In this document: positions 25,601 through 37,645 of the stretch, piece after piece
How positions within the stretch are numbered: the first letter of the stretch is position 1
Layout of the letters: the number at the start of each line of letters is the position of its first letter
Origin: Helochares maculicollis
Taxonomy: Eukaryota; Arthropoda; Insecta; Coleoptera; Hydrophilidae
Length of the DNA: 52,725 bases
Assembly: GCA_033557835.1 (NCBI GenBank)
Contig: JAWQRO010000142.1
Coordinates: 1-52,725 of the forward strand
Reading direction: 5' to 3'
Notes under the pieces: generated by a model
The model's input: the letters and a program-made list of their open reading frames with translations, nothing else
The model's database searches: none
Told to the model about the DNA's origin: nothing
Translations under genes and position numbers: made by a program

Positions 25601-27700
25601 CAATCGGAACTTTTGATGTTCTACTCATTTTCGAGATTAATGGTTCTCTTCCTGATATGATAATATCTTTTATTCAACGTATCTATAGCTATGCATGTTA
25701 TAGAAGTAATAACCCAACATTTGTACAACAATACTGTATTTCAGCGAACTTGCAGAAATACAATAGAACAGGCGTTATAAGATATAAACAGAAGAATGCA
25801 CAACATATTGCAACCTAAGACAAAGGCAAAAGAGAAATTGCTACAGTTATAACAATATCAATATCTAGCAATTGTTAAAAACTCGCTAAATTCAGACAAT
25901 ATATGGTTCTACCATATGCCAATCAATATGCACACAAGTTGCACATAAGTTATCACATAAGTTTTAAAGGGTGTAAACTCTAATTATGTACAAAATAATT
26001 TACAACAAAATATAACAAAAGAACATGCACACAATCAATAATGGTAGTAGTATTTGATTTACTTTTTGAATTTTACAATACTTTTTTGAGATACTTCCAG
26101 CCCTAGCCTTCAAAAAAGAAATGATCTTTTAATTCAGAGATTTGAACTTGTTATTTGTTGGCAGATTACTTACTCATTGGAACAGTTAATCGTTTAAGCG
26201 AAACATAATTGCAAATTCTACATTAATGAATGTTTATACTGGTTTTCAATTTATAGCATTCATATCCACTTCCGGTTAATCATTGGAACTGAAACTATAA
26301 ATACATATGTGATAATTGTATATGTAATGTCATTCACACTAATTATGTGACGTCCAAAATTTTATTCAAATATCTGGTTGAAATTTAAATATGTGGTTAA
26401 AATTTAAGAACCATCAGTATAAGCACTCCAATGAACTTGCAATTTCATGCCAGCTAGGGTTCTAGTATCTTTAAAGTGTGTAAAAGTCAATATCTACATT
26501 AAGCGATTATCCTATTAGTAATACTTTCTACTGTATCTTTTATCTGATTGTACATTAAAAGTTTGAAGCATGTTTACATTTTATCAAAGTTTTATCATTC
26601 CTGACAAATCATAAATAGTAATTATAAGTCGCTGTCGTGGAAAACAATATATTAAGCAACCAGGACATTTACTAAGAACGCCTGAAACTGCCCTAGAGAA
26701 ACTCAATCTATATAATTTTAAACCGAAAAGAAATGATTTGCAAATCTGTAAATTCTATGTAAGCTAATTTATAAATTTATATTTCAATTTAAATTGCAAA
26801 CTAAGCAAACAATTGCTAGCTAAATTTGCTGTTCTACTATATGAGAAGTGCTACATTCAGTAAGTTATTTTTTGTAGGCAAAAGTGTTTTACATGTTAAC
26901 TAAATAATACTTTAAAGCATACATAATTGCATTATTTCTTACGCTTAATGTTCCAATTTACACTATAAGAATAAAAAGATAATTTTTAATAATGCTATAA
27001 TTTAAAGAGCTAATATTACCCAGGATAACCCAAACACGACTGCCAGCCGTGTTTACTACAGATTCTTCAAAATTGTGTAAGAGCAAATTTTAAATAATAA
27101 AATAATAAAAATTAATCTTCCATATAGATTTAAAGAAAATTTCATGCACAAAACGAACTTTTATAATATTTTTTACTTCTCAAACCTTTAAAGCTTAGCA
27201 AACGCATACGACCTCTATAAAAATAGTATCGTATTTTTATTTTGTACAGTATAAAGAAATGTAAATTAACGCAGTCAGCATATTTAGAGAATACATTTTT
27301 TAGGTAAACCACAAACTTACATGCTCTATAGATGTTTCGATTGATTTGACATAGACATTTTCTACATACCCTGATATGTCCTTAGTCACTAGCCTTTATG
27401 TAATATGTATAATTTAAAGCCATACTGTAACATTGTGTTCTCAATTTTATATAATAGGCTAAATAAAGAAGAACAACAGTTTATTAGGTATTTATAACAA
27501 AAAAAAACCATGGTTCAGTATAACGTTTCTTAATTGAAATAAGACAATTCAAGTTTAGAAATCAATTTAAAAAATACGGTGCTAACTCTGTGACTTACAG
27601 TTGCATATTCCCTTGAGGGTTAATGAAATATATCTCTCTTGTAGAAATGTATATAAATACATAAATTATATGCATACAAACGCAATAAGATGTCGATGAG
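25601..27700. other. AT-rich intron filler
   Basis: No gene or element recognised. Confidence 0.5.
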
Positions 27701-28170
27701 CTAACTGCAATATTTTCCCTATTCGTCCATAGTCTAATATAGGGAACTGATAAAAATTATTAAGACGATTCCTGCAGCCGAATGTACGTCGGTAAATTTC
27801 AATATTGGCATCGACATCGCCATCAGCATCAAATCTAGGCAAACTGAGGGACAAGAATAGGGGCAGCGGCAGGGGCAGAAGCAGAAGCAGGATCGGGAGG
27901 ATCCCATCCGGGAATCCAATCTGTTTAGACCGCTTCATTGAATCTCATGCGCCATTGATTTGGTTGGCGAGGTAATTTTTTAGTTTTCTTATTATCTGAG
28001 AAAATGCAATTCGTGCGCGGACCTGCTTCTTCTTCGCCTTTTCGTTTTCTTATGCTGAGAAGTAATTATATTCTCGTAGACCGAGCAATAATGTCTGGAC
28101 TGGATGAAAAATAAATACGCGGGACGAAAAGGGCGCGATGCGACGCGACCCGCTTTGAAAATTACATTTT
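27700..28170. promoter_or_regulatory. GC-richer islet with a GGCAGC/GAAGCA run
   Basis: Includes a purine-rich near-repeat (27859-27890, GGGGCAGCGGCAGGGGCAGA and following). The overlapping minus frames at 27666-27938 and 27734-27919 are products of this low-complexity run (Leu/Pro or Cys/Pro repeats). Confidence 0.35.
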
Positions 28171-28999
28171 CAACTCTCCCAGGAAAGTGTATGGATTATC
28201 TCGGTCTCTTGAGAAACTATATACTATGTGCACTTACCGCGCTAGACCATGTTTAATGGACAGCCTTAAGAATTTCGAGATTAACTTTCATCAAGTAATG
28301 GAAAGTCTCGTCTTGTTTTATAATTTTTCTCTTTTACTTCTCTCATATATACACTTAACATGCTTAAGAATTTCAAAAACTATCTTTGATGATTTAAAAG
28401 TATTTGGAGTCATTAATCGAATTTCAATAATTACTAAAACAATAAAATATAGCATAAAAAATATATAACGCTCTTATTAATATCGAAAATGTAAATATTT
28501 CAATATCACTTACTACTCAGCGAGCATATCGAGCTAAATAATACTATGAAAGCTAAAAGTACAACAGATTGTATGCATAGAAATTCTTGATTTGTGCATA
28601 AAAGACTCAGGAGTGTATGTTTTCAAACCTCGAACATCTTAAATATCTGTTCAGATAATGTGTTAAAGTAAAAGCTAGTCCTAATTATATTTAATATCTA
28701 GAATATAGTCTAGAATTTAAATCTTAATTACTTATTTTATGAATATAACTATTAACTCTCATTTTCGTGTGAAAGGTTTGCTTTGGTTATGGCTGTGTGA
28801 GCATTTTAATACTCCAGATTCTTAAACTGTGAAACTTAGGCAATCCTCTAATTGTAATTAATTCTGATTATCTAAGAAACTTGCAGTAAAACTATGATAA
28901 AATAAGTGTCAAGTTTGATTTAGAAATATTACAGTTGTGTGAATACATAAATTTTAAATTCTAGCATAACCAAATCAAGTTCAGTCTGAGCTTAGAATG
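28171..28999. other. AT-rich intron filler
   Basis: Nothing recognised; flanks the mariner insertion. Confidence 0.5.
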
Positions 29000-29001
29000 T
29001 A

Positions 29002-29033
29002 CGAGGTGTGCTCAAAAAGTATCGCAAATTTTG
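29002..29033 (+). repeat. mariner left terminal inverted repeat
   Basis: Starts CGAGGTGTGCTCAAAAAGTA directly after TA. Pairs with 30170-30201, with mismatches at repeat positions 10, 15, 22 and 25. Confidence 0.9.
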
Positions 29034-29055
29034 TGTTTTTTCAAAAAATTTTTAT

Positions 29056-29996
29056 TTATCCATGAATATCTATTTTGTCCCCTTCAAAGTAAGCCCCATG
29101 AGATTTTATACATTTGTGCCAACGCTTTTCCAAATTTTCGAAGCACTTTTCATTTTTCTTTATCTTGTTCAGTTCCTCCTTCGATGCCATCTTTATCTTG
29201 TCAATATTAGCGTAGCGTCGTCCTTTCATGGACCTCTTTAGTTTCGGGAACAAGAAAAAGTCACAGGGGGCCAGATCTGGGAGATATGGTGGCTGCGGCA
29301 TCATTAGTGTGTTGTTTTTGCCAAAAAGTCACGTACAAGCAACGATGTGTGAGCAGAGGCGTTGTCGTGGTTCATAAGCCAATTTAGCCAATTTTTGTTC
29401 TTCCACAAATCCGGGCGTATCTAGGGGATTGCTTCACGCAAATTGCGCGTAACTTGCGGTCTTGGTTCGTGCGGCAGCTTCCTTTGAGATGATTGAGCTT
29501 TGGTTTCCACGTCATAATCGTAAACCCACAATTCGTCACCAGTTATGATCCTCTGGAGCAAATTTGGATCATCTCGGACAGAGTTCAACAGCTCATTAGC
29601 AATTTTCATGCGAAGCTGTTTTTGGTCGAAATTGAGCAATTTTGGTACGAATTTCGCGGCGACCCGTCTCATGCCTAAATCATTGATAAAAATCGAATGG
29701 CATGAGCCAATCGATATGTTTAGGTCCTCAGCAACTTCTCTAACGGTAATTCGACGATTGGCCAATACCATTTTCTTCACTTCATCAATTTTTTCGTCTG
29801 TTGTTGAAGTGTTCGGGTGTCCGGCACACTCTTCGTCGTTCACATCTTCTTGGCCTTCTGAAAACATTTTGTACCTCTGATAAACGTTGCTTCGATCCAA
29901 GGTAGCTTCTCCGTATGCCACAGTAAACATTCGGATTGCATTCGCGTACTTAGTTTCGTTTTTCACACAATATTTGAAACACGTTCTTTGATCCAT
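29056..29996 (-). pseudogene. mariner transposase, broken
   Basis: The start is the Met at 29994-29996 (MDQRTCFKYC); the frame is open further upstream but that is element leader. An N-terminal helix-turn-helix half includes ITVREVAEDLNISIGS. The first catalytic Asp lies in GDELWVYDYD. The frame then jumps from KLPHEPRPQ to NLREAIP, skipping the block of about 45 residues that normally separates them, so an internal deletion of about 135 bases is inferred. A TAG at 29421-29423 follows. Past it, in the same frame, NHDNASAHTS carries the second Asp. A one-base loss near 29310-29320 shifts to the frame with PYLPDLAPCDFF (third Asp, DD34D type) that ends at TAA 29056-29058. Three separate lesions mean no active enzyme, although all three catalytic Asp codons survive. 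Confidence 0.92.
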
Positions 29997-30169
29997 TTTT
30001 TGAATAGGTAAAAATCGGAGACGAGCCAAAACATGTGCAAGCAAAGCAGCTATCAACAATTAATTGAACATTCAAAATGGTCGAACTTGTTGGTATAAGT
30101 GAGATTCATGAGCACCAACATAACGTTACAAAAAAATCGAAATTCGAATATACGTAACCCGCAAAAATT

Positions 30170-30201
30170 CAAAATTCGCTATACTTATTGAACACACCTC
30201 G
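30170..30201 (-). repeat. mariner right terminal inverted repeat
   Basis: Reverse complement begins CGAGGTGTGTTCAATAAGTA and is followed by TA. It lies on the transposase start side. Confidence 0.9.
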
Positions 30202-30203
30202 TA

Positions 30204-31490
30204 TATTATTTGCACTAATTTTAATAGTATGGGAATCTAGAACTGAAATTCTGAATAAACGAAAAAGTATACTCAATTAAGGTAGTGATAATTAGAGACA
30301 GTAATTTGAACACGTAAGAATTAGATTTTGTATTTAGTGAATTTTTGGTTAGATAGTACCTTAAAATCCAAGCTTAATTTTTTGAGCTTGAAATTGAGTA
30401 TGATAAAAAACTTTTTAAACGTATAGTTACAATAAAATTTTAAGTGAGAGTTTCAATTTCAGTAGAATTTGGAAAGTTTTGAACTTTGATCTAATTACAT
30501 TAGTTGGTGGAATTCTGTAACACTAAACTAAGTAACACGTTATGTTAAATTGTGCTAAAGTGTAAATCTTGAGTCGAAATTGTGTTCTTAATATCTTGAA
30601 TTTCCATTATATTAATATAAACATAGTCATCTGTTTTTTATCTTAAATAATAATAATTTTTCTAATAATAAACATTGATGTAATTTTGTCTATTCAGTGC
30701 GAACTGTAAACTAACAAGTTGTATAATACTTGATGATTATTTTAAATAGTATTGTTGAAGCTTGTTCTGAGTCGAGTAAGTAAGTAAAAAGTTCGTCTAG
30801 TACATAGATTTTGAATCCTTATTATGATAACACGAAGAATCATACTCCAATTGTGAGAACATGTGAATTTAAATTATAATAATAAACAAACTACATTGCT
30901 GATTTCAATGTAAAATAGGTAGATTTTTGGCTAGAATGATGTAAATGTTTAAAATTTTAATTTAATTACGCGAAAATCTGTTACACATATAAACAACGAT
31001 ATATTTAAACACTGATAATATGAAATCCTACCATCATTATTGTGTAAACTTATTTTTATAAAAATGATAAAATTTTAATACTGATAATCTAAGTCATTCA
31101 AACCTAAAACTAGTACCGACAATTTTTATATAGGAATCTAGAGAATGTGCTTACATATCATAAAAACTCCTATCTTATAACTTTTATAAATCAAATTTTG
31201 CTAATATCATCTAAAAAATGTTTTATGTTAAATTAATGACAAGTACTAATAAAAGTGTGCAATATTTTGTGTGTTAAGAAGTCAGTATCCAATCAAAGAA
31301 AGTTGGTAATTTGCAGAAACGAAACACGATTGAGATCCCGTAATGTTACAAAATGCGGTTTAAGGTATTTAAAATTAGAGATGATTGTTTAGTGAGAGCA
31401 ACTAAATAAGTAAATGAAAAGCAAGTCGTTTCGATAAAAAAGTGAGAAACGTAAAGAAGTAAAAATAAGCGTGAAAACGTTTAAAGCTTA
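30204..31490. other. AT-rich intron filler
   Basis: Nothing recognised. Confidence 0.5.
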
Positions 31491-31980
31491 AGGCATTGTT
31501 GTTAAGCGAGGGCGAAGAAGTCGGTCGGGCGGCGGCGGCGGAGGGTGTTATTTAGCTAGCTGTGAGCTCTGGATATATACATATTCATGGTATTCCACAA
31601 CCCAATTACCAGTAATTCAACTCGCAGAAAAATAGCGAAAATGGGAAAAGAAATTCCCATTCTCATTCCGAACAATTCTTAGGTCTCATCTGGGCTCCTG
31701 TCAGCTCTCAATTCGTATTCAAGAGAGGGAGCAGAGTCCAATTATTGCCCTTCCTTTTGTTGCTTCGTCCGTACGCTGCACTGCCAGAGTCTGCTGCCTC
31801 CTGCCTATTTTTTTCTTCATCCTCCACAACCACGAGACGATCGTTTGGGTTATAACCACCTTCAACTTACTACATCCACTGCGAAAACTCCTCCGGTTCG
31901 TCTTCTTGTATTCTAGAATTTTCGACTTTTCGAAAAGTCGTGATGTGGATTATATTAGCGGTACCAGCGCCGCATCGAAT
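31490..31980. promoter_or_regulatory. GC-richer islet with (GGC)n and a perfect 18-base palindrome
   Basis: A GGC run at 31527-31541 is followed by pyrimidine-rich sequence and the perfect palindrome CGACTTTTCGAAAAGTCG at 31923-31940. No credible frame. Candidate regulatory block. Confidence 0.35.
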
Positions 31981-32489
31981 ACTATTTACTTAACTACAAG
32001 AAGAGTTATCTTTTATGGTACAAATAAGAAACGTATTTACTTGCGTGAGATACTGCAGTATTGATTTCCATGTTTAGTTTATAGTCATACTATATGTCTC
32101 TTAGCTCAAACAAGCTTTAAACTTCGTAAGCATAACTTTCAATAAAATGAATTCTTTGTGCAATTAAGGGCACTTTTATCTAAAAATATAATTACATTAA
32201 ACTGCTTAATACATATTTTAATTAAGGGTTTTAATGAACAATTTCAAATATATTTTACATAATGTGCAATGTGTCATAATATAAGATTTAATAAATGCTT
32301 TCTGTAAAAATAATAATAATTATAATACGAAATTGACTAAGTAATAGATTTCAGATATGTATATATGGAGATAAAGAGTAAACGTCACCATTTTATGGTT
32401 ATAAGATTTCAAATACTATTTCTAAGTACGTCGACATAGGATGCAAAAGAGTAGATTATATTGCTAGCACTCGCAAAGCGCTTGAAATT
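31981..32489. other. AT-rich intron filler
   Basis: Nothing recognised. Confidence 0.5.
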
Positions 32490-32520
32490 AAACTTCTAAT
32501 AATTTTTTTAGCAGGTAAGT
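32490..32520 (+). promoter_or_regulatory. Candidate recursive (ratchet) splice site
   Basis: A branch-point word TTCTAAT (32494-32500), a T run (32503-32509) and GCAG are followed with no gap by GTAAGT (32515-32520). Joined AG|GTAAGT is the signature of zero-nucleotide exons that split long introns in Drosophila. It sits 15.2 kb after the Kif26 donor, inside an intron of at least 35 kb. Seen: the motif. Known: the mechanism in flies. Inferred: use here. Confidence 0.5.
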
Positions 32521-32769
32521 TGTATTGGAGAAATATTTAAGCACTTGAACTTTGGATCTGGAAAAAGGTAACGAGTAAGAGTATTCGATATTATAAAAGC
32601 AGTCTTATGAAAATGTATATATAATACGAACAGTTTTAGATATTTATTTAGCTTCAAAGATGAAAGTGATTCAAATAGAATTAATGATTGGACATCAATT
32701 GTATAAATATTGTATTAAGCTTAATTAAAAAAAAATGTCTAACAAAAAATATTGTTTACGATGTCATGA

Positions 32770-33720
32770 TGCAAATATAAAGAATACAAGATCAATGTTT
32801 TAAAATACAAACTTAAAACTCAAAATCTTATATTTGCTGGACTAAGAACGTTGAATTCTCAAAGGTAAAGACATTGCGTTTACTCCTGGGATTTAAACTA
32901 GAACCATCAGATTAAGTTTAAACGGTTTATGCACAAAATTCGGAAACAAAAATATTAAATGACATGTTATAATTATCCAGAACAAAATCTCAGGGTTGTG
33001 GAACCAAAACTGAAAATAAAAGCTGTAGATTTGAAAACCAAAATCAAAGATTAAACAACAAAAACCTTAGGCTACAAGACTAAAAGTTGAGAATCCGTAA
33101 TGTAACATGAATTTAAGAGCAGAAAAATTCAGCAGATTTAGATTAAAAAATTAAGATTAATACGGATGTAATATTCAAACTGTTGAGATTAAGCTTAAAA
33201 TTCTCAATCCAGAGGTATGTATTCAATATTAGAATAAAATTAATAAGATGTAGAGTCTTACTAGACATACTGTGCGCTTAGAATTGAATATAAGATATCT
33301 TAAGATTTTGGTAATAAACAATAAAATTCAACAAAATTGCAAAATCAAAGTTTCAAGATTACAAATAAATCTTAATACAAAAACAAAATCAAAATAACAA
33401 GATGCAAAATCAAAAACTCGTTTTCCAGTAACGCTGATAAATAATTTTAAAATACGAATTTTTATTTAAAATCCTCAATTAGGCCTTAGAATAAAAATGC
33501 TACCATTTTGAACTTAAAACGTTTAGTTTCAGAGCAAAAGTTCACTGGCAAAGAAGGCAGTATTCAATATTTAATTTATCGGGATTAAAACTTCAACATT
33601 GCAGAATTTAAAATTTAGGATGTAGAACGAAATATCAGATTGAAAAAATCTACGCTATTAATTTATTCTATCCAATTTCAAAATAAAAATGAAATTTCTT
33701 GTAACTTAAAGTGTATGTAT
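32770..33720 (+). repeat. Cryptic-repeat tract, A-rich on the + strand
   Basis: Short words such as AAAATCAAA, AAGATTA and TTAAAATTC recur irregularly and C and G are sparse on this strand. There is no clean tandem unit. It looks like an old, degenerated simple-sequence or satellite array. Confidence 0.4.
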
Positions 33721-34280
33721 CTAAATAGTAAAAATCTAAGTGGATGTAGAATTTTTTTTCACATTCTTCCTGGTCCATAACATCACCCTAAACTTGAAAT
33801 TGTACTATAAAAACTCCCAAGATGTGTATAATTTAACTAAATAGAATCATTTTTAGTCATGGATAAATTATAAAAAATTAAAAATATAGTACATAGTTCC
33901 TTATAAATACCAATGGTATTTGGTAGCAGTGAATGAATGTACAATATGAATTTATTGTTATAAATACCATATCATATTATGTTCAACTGTATTAATTTAA
34001 ATTATGTTTAAACGAAATAATAATATATGTTAAGTTGATATTTGTCCAGAATAATACAATGATCAGTTTCGAACACTTATTGTTCAACATAAACCATTTT
34101 AATCATAAGTTCCACTATCAAAATTAAAGTAGTATTTTTAATTTAATTTAGCAGTAAATGTACATATTGGTTTGAAAGGAATATCAATGCTTTTAAAACT
34201 TTTCTGAAATACATTCAAATTATTTTTGTGGCAAATGTAATGAATGTCAATTTTAAATCGAAACTCTCTGAATTTTGTCG
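33721..34280. other. AT-rich intron filler
   Basis: Nothing recognised. Confidence 0.5.
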
Positions 34281-34960
34281 CGGCAAAATTTCAATTGGTT
34301 CTGCTGTTATGCGCCGATTTCGAAACGGACGCTACTTTGAAACAATCCGTCGCAGCGCTTCCTGAATATAAAACGATGCATATCGCGAGCAAAAACTAGA
34401 GGGAATAAAAGTTTATTTTTAGGGGCTGCGGGTTGATATACGAAATAAAAATGTAAGCATATTAAAAAATATCGATAAACGTCATTTTCAGTTCGGCAAG
34501 GGAAAATTGGACACAGAACGGAGCGGCAGAAGCAAGCGGCCAGGCCGAATATTCGGGGGTAATTTTCCGATAGCGCCGCATTCGGCTGATTGGAGACGTA
34601 TTGAAATTGATATAAATTTGATACCACGAAATTGGCTGCCTATATTTGTTTGTTTATCCCGGAAATACGGTCTTGAAAAAAAAATCAACGCAGCTATTCC
34701 ATGTATGCCCCTTCGTTCGTTTTTAATATACTAGCTCCCCGCAACAAGCCCCCACCCATCCGCCTCGCTCTTTTGGTCCCATGCAACACACGCGGCCTCA
34801 TTCTTTCACGTCTCGCTGAAACTCGAGAAAAAAGAAGCGAAAAAACGAACTATTCAATTTATTGATAGCTTTTCTTTTCCTTCAGCCAACCCCCACGAGA
34901 CCAATAGCTAAGGCTGACCCTTGCTACGCTTATAGAAAAGGTTAAAACTCAATAAAGGCT
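34280..34960. promoter_or_regulatory. GC-richer islet with exon-like 67-base core
   Basis: Between an acceptor-like ATTTTCAG (ending 34491) and GTAATT (from 34559) lies a 67-base open stretch encoding FGKGKLDTER and a basic tail. It does not begin with the VKVML expected for the next Kif26 exon, and the donor is weak, so it is not called an exon. Overlapping minus frames (34307-34627, 34488-34688) are unrecognised. The right part (34730-34860) is pyrimidine-rich with several GC-rich words. Confidence 0.3.
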
Positions 34961-37049
34961 GCCCTTTTTATTTATAAATAATAATGGATAACTCGTGCAA
35001 AAATCGCGTATATTCGTGTAGGTCGCACTAAAAATCTATTTTCGTTCACGTCAAAAAACACTTATTCGTTATTGGCTGCTAATAACATTTTGGGAATAAC
35101 ATTTCCATCAGGACATACTATAAGCTCGTGCGTAGTTTAGTGAAATTCTGTATCAATGTAAATAAAACAGAGTTTATTTTAGTCATTGATATAACTTTAT
35201 TATCTACGATTTCTCACTACGTTACGCGTACTGTTTTTTTTTCTTAATTGGTGTAAAAATACTGTTTTTGTAGCAATTAAATAAGTTAAATTGATTATTA
35301 ATTTTTTGAAAAATTTTAATAAAAGTACTTTGATATAACATTTTTGTGTTGTACGCACTAACTATTTTAATTATGAGCGTAAAGGACAAGCTACTCAATT
35401 ATTAGATTCTGCATGAATAGTTTTATTTGCTTGTCATCAAGCACTCTAAAGCTGATTTATTTTTTGAAATGGTTTAAATAAAAACAAAATTACACAAGAA
35501 GAGTTCTTTATTTTCACCTAATAATTAATAAATGCTGCTTATTCTAGTATTTAATTTTTGATAACATTTATAGAGCATACTTACAGTAACAATTTGTTTA
35601 GAACATTGACTATTGATTTTAGTCTTTCATAGTCCAAAATAATTAAGAATTTTACTTGTATTTTAATTTTTTTCTGGTCTTTTCAAAAACACTTTTCCTA
35701 GAGCTTAAGTCATGATGATTTTAACATATATAATTGTAATAATGCACAAATCATTGACAATCAAGACACATCGTCTTCACACAATCTTTCTTCATCTGAA
35801 TATAGAAACTCTAATTTATATGAATTTGAAAGCTGTTGTCAGTTTGTAATAAATTTACTTAACGTTTCATTAAGTCACGCTCGAAAACAGTGTTCGTAAT
35901 ATTGACAGTTACTATATTTTTTTAATAAAACAATAAATAATGCTTCAGGTATTCAATGTCATAAACTTATCGGCTTTTGGTTTTTATAAATCAAGTCTCT
36001 TTTCTCTCATCTATATTCTTCGAATACTACTTATTAGATTTGAACAGCAAACAATTAAGTTGCACAAAAGTTTTCAAAGTCTTACAAATATTAGCATTGG
36101 TCCTATAGATACTTGTATATCTGTAGTGGTCATAAAAATACTACGTTAATTTGCAGTTCAAGCTACAAGTCTGCGTCCCTTTAGAAAATGCATGTGATTC
36201 ATAATGATTTGGGGCACAAACATAACATTTCAAGCCAGTCTAAACTTTAATTGGCCTGGATGTTAAAATAGTCAATCTATAATCCAAAGTTTTATATCGT
36301 TAGCCAGTACAAACGTGTTAAATAAAACTTTTTATTTTCGTGTCGGGAATCTGCAGATGTAAGTATTAATAGTCTACATCGTAAGTACGCTAAAAATCTA
36401 GTATTTCTAAATGAATTATGATAATAAATTGACAATTTAAGGATGGCGAAAGCAATATTATTCATATTTCTTCTTCAGAAAGTCTGATATATTTAAATCA
36501 ACATTCAGAGCTACAATTTACCGTGTATTAGTTTGCAGAAATAGTAGATTTACCTAATGAAAAGATTAAGCTAATGAAACAATGCATTGTCACTTAATCG
36601 CGATATGAAAAGTTTCCATTTTTAAAAATTCAGATAAAGGTGACAAATGATGTCACTAGGTAACTACAAAAAATCGATTAAAATCAGTAACTCCCACAAA
36701 CAACTTCTCCACTATATAACTTTGAGTATTGAGAATATTAAAATAAGAATGAATGAATGAGATATGAATAAATAGAACCAAACCAAATCAATAATGTAAA
36801 TGTAAGCTGCTGCAAAAATAATTAACCATAAACCATAAAAACCCAATATATCGAGTTTTTATAGAGGTAAAATATAGTGAAAACTTGTGTGGTTTATTTC
36901 AATTGTTGTAGATAACTATAGAAAATAGATAGATATATCAACAACAAAAGTAATACTGGCAATTATAAGATTTTGTTACAACAAGGAGAACCCAAGAAAA
37001 GGTATGAGCTCATAACTATTAATAATAATATTATATAACGTAACTAAAC
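34961..37049. other. AT-rich intron filler
   Basis: Nothing firm. The last 200 bases may be further 5' decay of the LINE relic that follows. Confidence 0.45.
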
Positions 37050-37645
37050 AACACAGTAAACACAAAGCCTACGTAAGGTTTGTTGACGCTTATTAATCTA
37101 AGAGAATGCACTTAACGAAACTTCAATCAACGAAAAGAAAAATTGAAGACAAAACGACGAACACAAATATATACAAGACGAAAACAGTAACAACAAAATA
37201 GAATAATGACAAGATGCAACAAGTGAATATCATTAAGATATGCCAAAGTCTAAATAATGCATTCATGGGAAAATGTAAACAAGCAATTACTTGTTGTTAA
37301 ACTAATACTATACAAGATGATATTCAGATCTTAATTAAAATATAAAAATGAAACATGAGTCATCACCAATCCTATGAAGAGCAAAATACAAACTATTGAC
37401 ATAAGCTACTGCAGAACAGTTGAGGGAATAACCCAGAAAAACGAAATAAGAAATGAGAGGAATTTGAAGTAGTAGGTTTAATAGCAAAAGTGTCTGAAAT
37501 AATTTGGATATTTGAAAAGAATGAGGGACAACAAATAGATAAAATAAATATCGCTATCAAGAATACTAAAACCAAAAGCAGTGGAAGGCCAAGCATAGCA
37601 TGGATTGGCGTGATTGCGCAGTTAATAAAACAGAAAGAAAATTAA
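37050..37645 (+). pseudogene. Decayed LINE reverse-transcriptase and C-terminal region
   Basis: Pieces occur on the + strand in the order of a LINE ORF2. KAYVRFVDAY (37064-37093) fits the first catalytic motif (FVD..KAF/YD). NIYKTKTVTT (about 37160-37190) fits the LY.N motif. TIQDDIQIL (about 37307-37333) fits the YADD region with the Y and A lost. TIDISYCRTVEGITQKNEIR (about 37392-37451) and RPSIAWIGVI (about 37590-37620) fit the C-terminal LRR....R.RNE and GRP...W.DG motifs. The segment of about 130 residues normally between YADD and the C-terminal motif is missing. Stops and at least one frameshift (near 37452-37457) break it, and it ends at TAA 37643-37645. Family level is recalled from motif order; no ends were identified. 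Confidence 0.55.

Larger units (their letters stand above)
29000..30203 (-). mobile_element. mariner-family DNA transposon, non-autonomous by decay
   Basis: A 1200-base element (29002-30201) is flanked by the TA dinucleotide at 29000-29001 and 30202-30203, the duplicated target of mariner elements. The ends are inverted repeats beginning CGAGGTGTG. The transposase frame runs on the minus strand and is broken (separate entry). Length is slightly below the usual 1.25-1.35 kb, consistent with an internal deletion. The ends match each other at 28 of the first 32 positions. Confidence 0.93.

Noticed and set aside
27290..27310. TTTTTTAG|GTAAAC as a recursive splice site
   Set aside because: The donor half is weak (GTAAAC) and the acceptor is TAG without a good branch word; kept below the 32.5 kb site.
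27666..27938. Leu/Pro-rich minus frame resembling a membrane segment
   Set aside because: Artefact of the low-complexity GGCAGC/GAAGCA run.
28779..28800. GCTTTGGTTATGGCTGTGTG resembling miR-9
   Set aside because: The middle differs from the miR-9 sequence and no complementary arm for a hairpin was found nearby.
34492..34558. 67-base stretch between AG and GT as the next Kif26 exon
   Set aside because: Does not encode the expected VKVML motor start, and the donor GTAATT is weak.
34307..34627. 106-codon minus frame
   Set aside because: Aromatic/Arg-rich, unrecognised, contradicted by overlapping frames on both strands.
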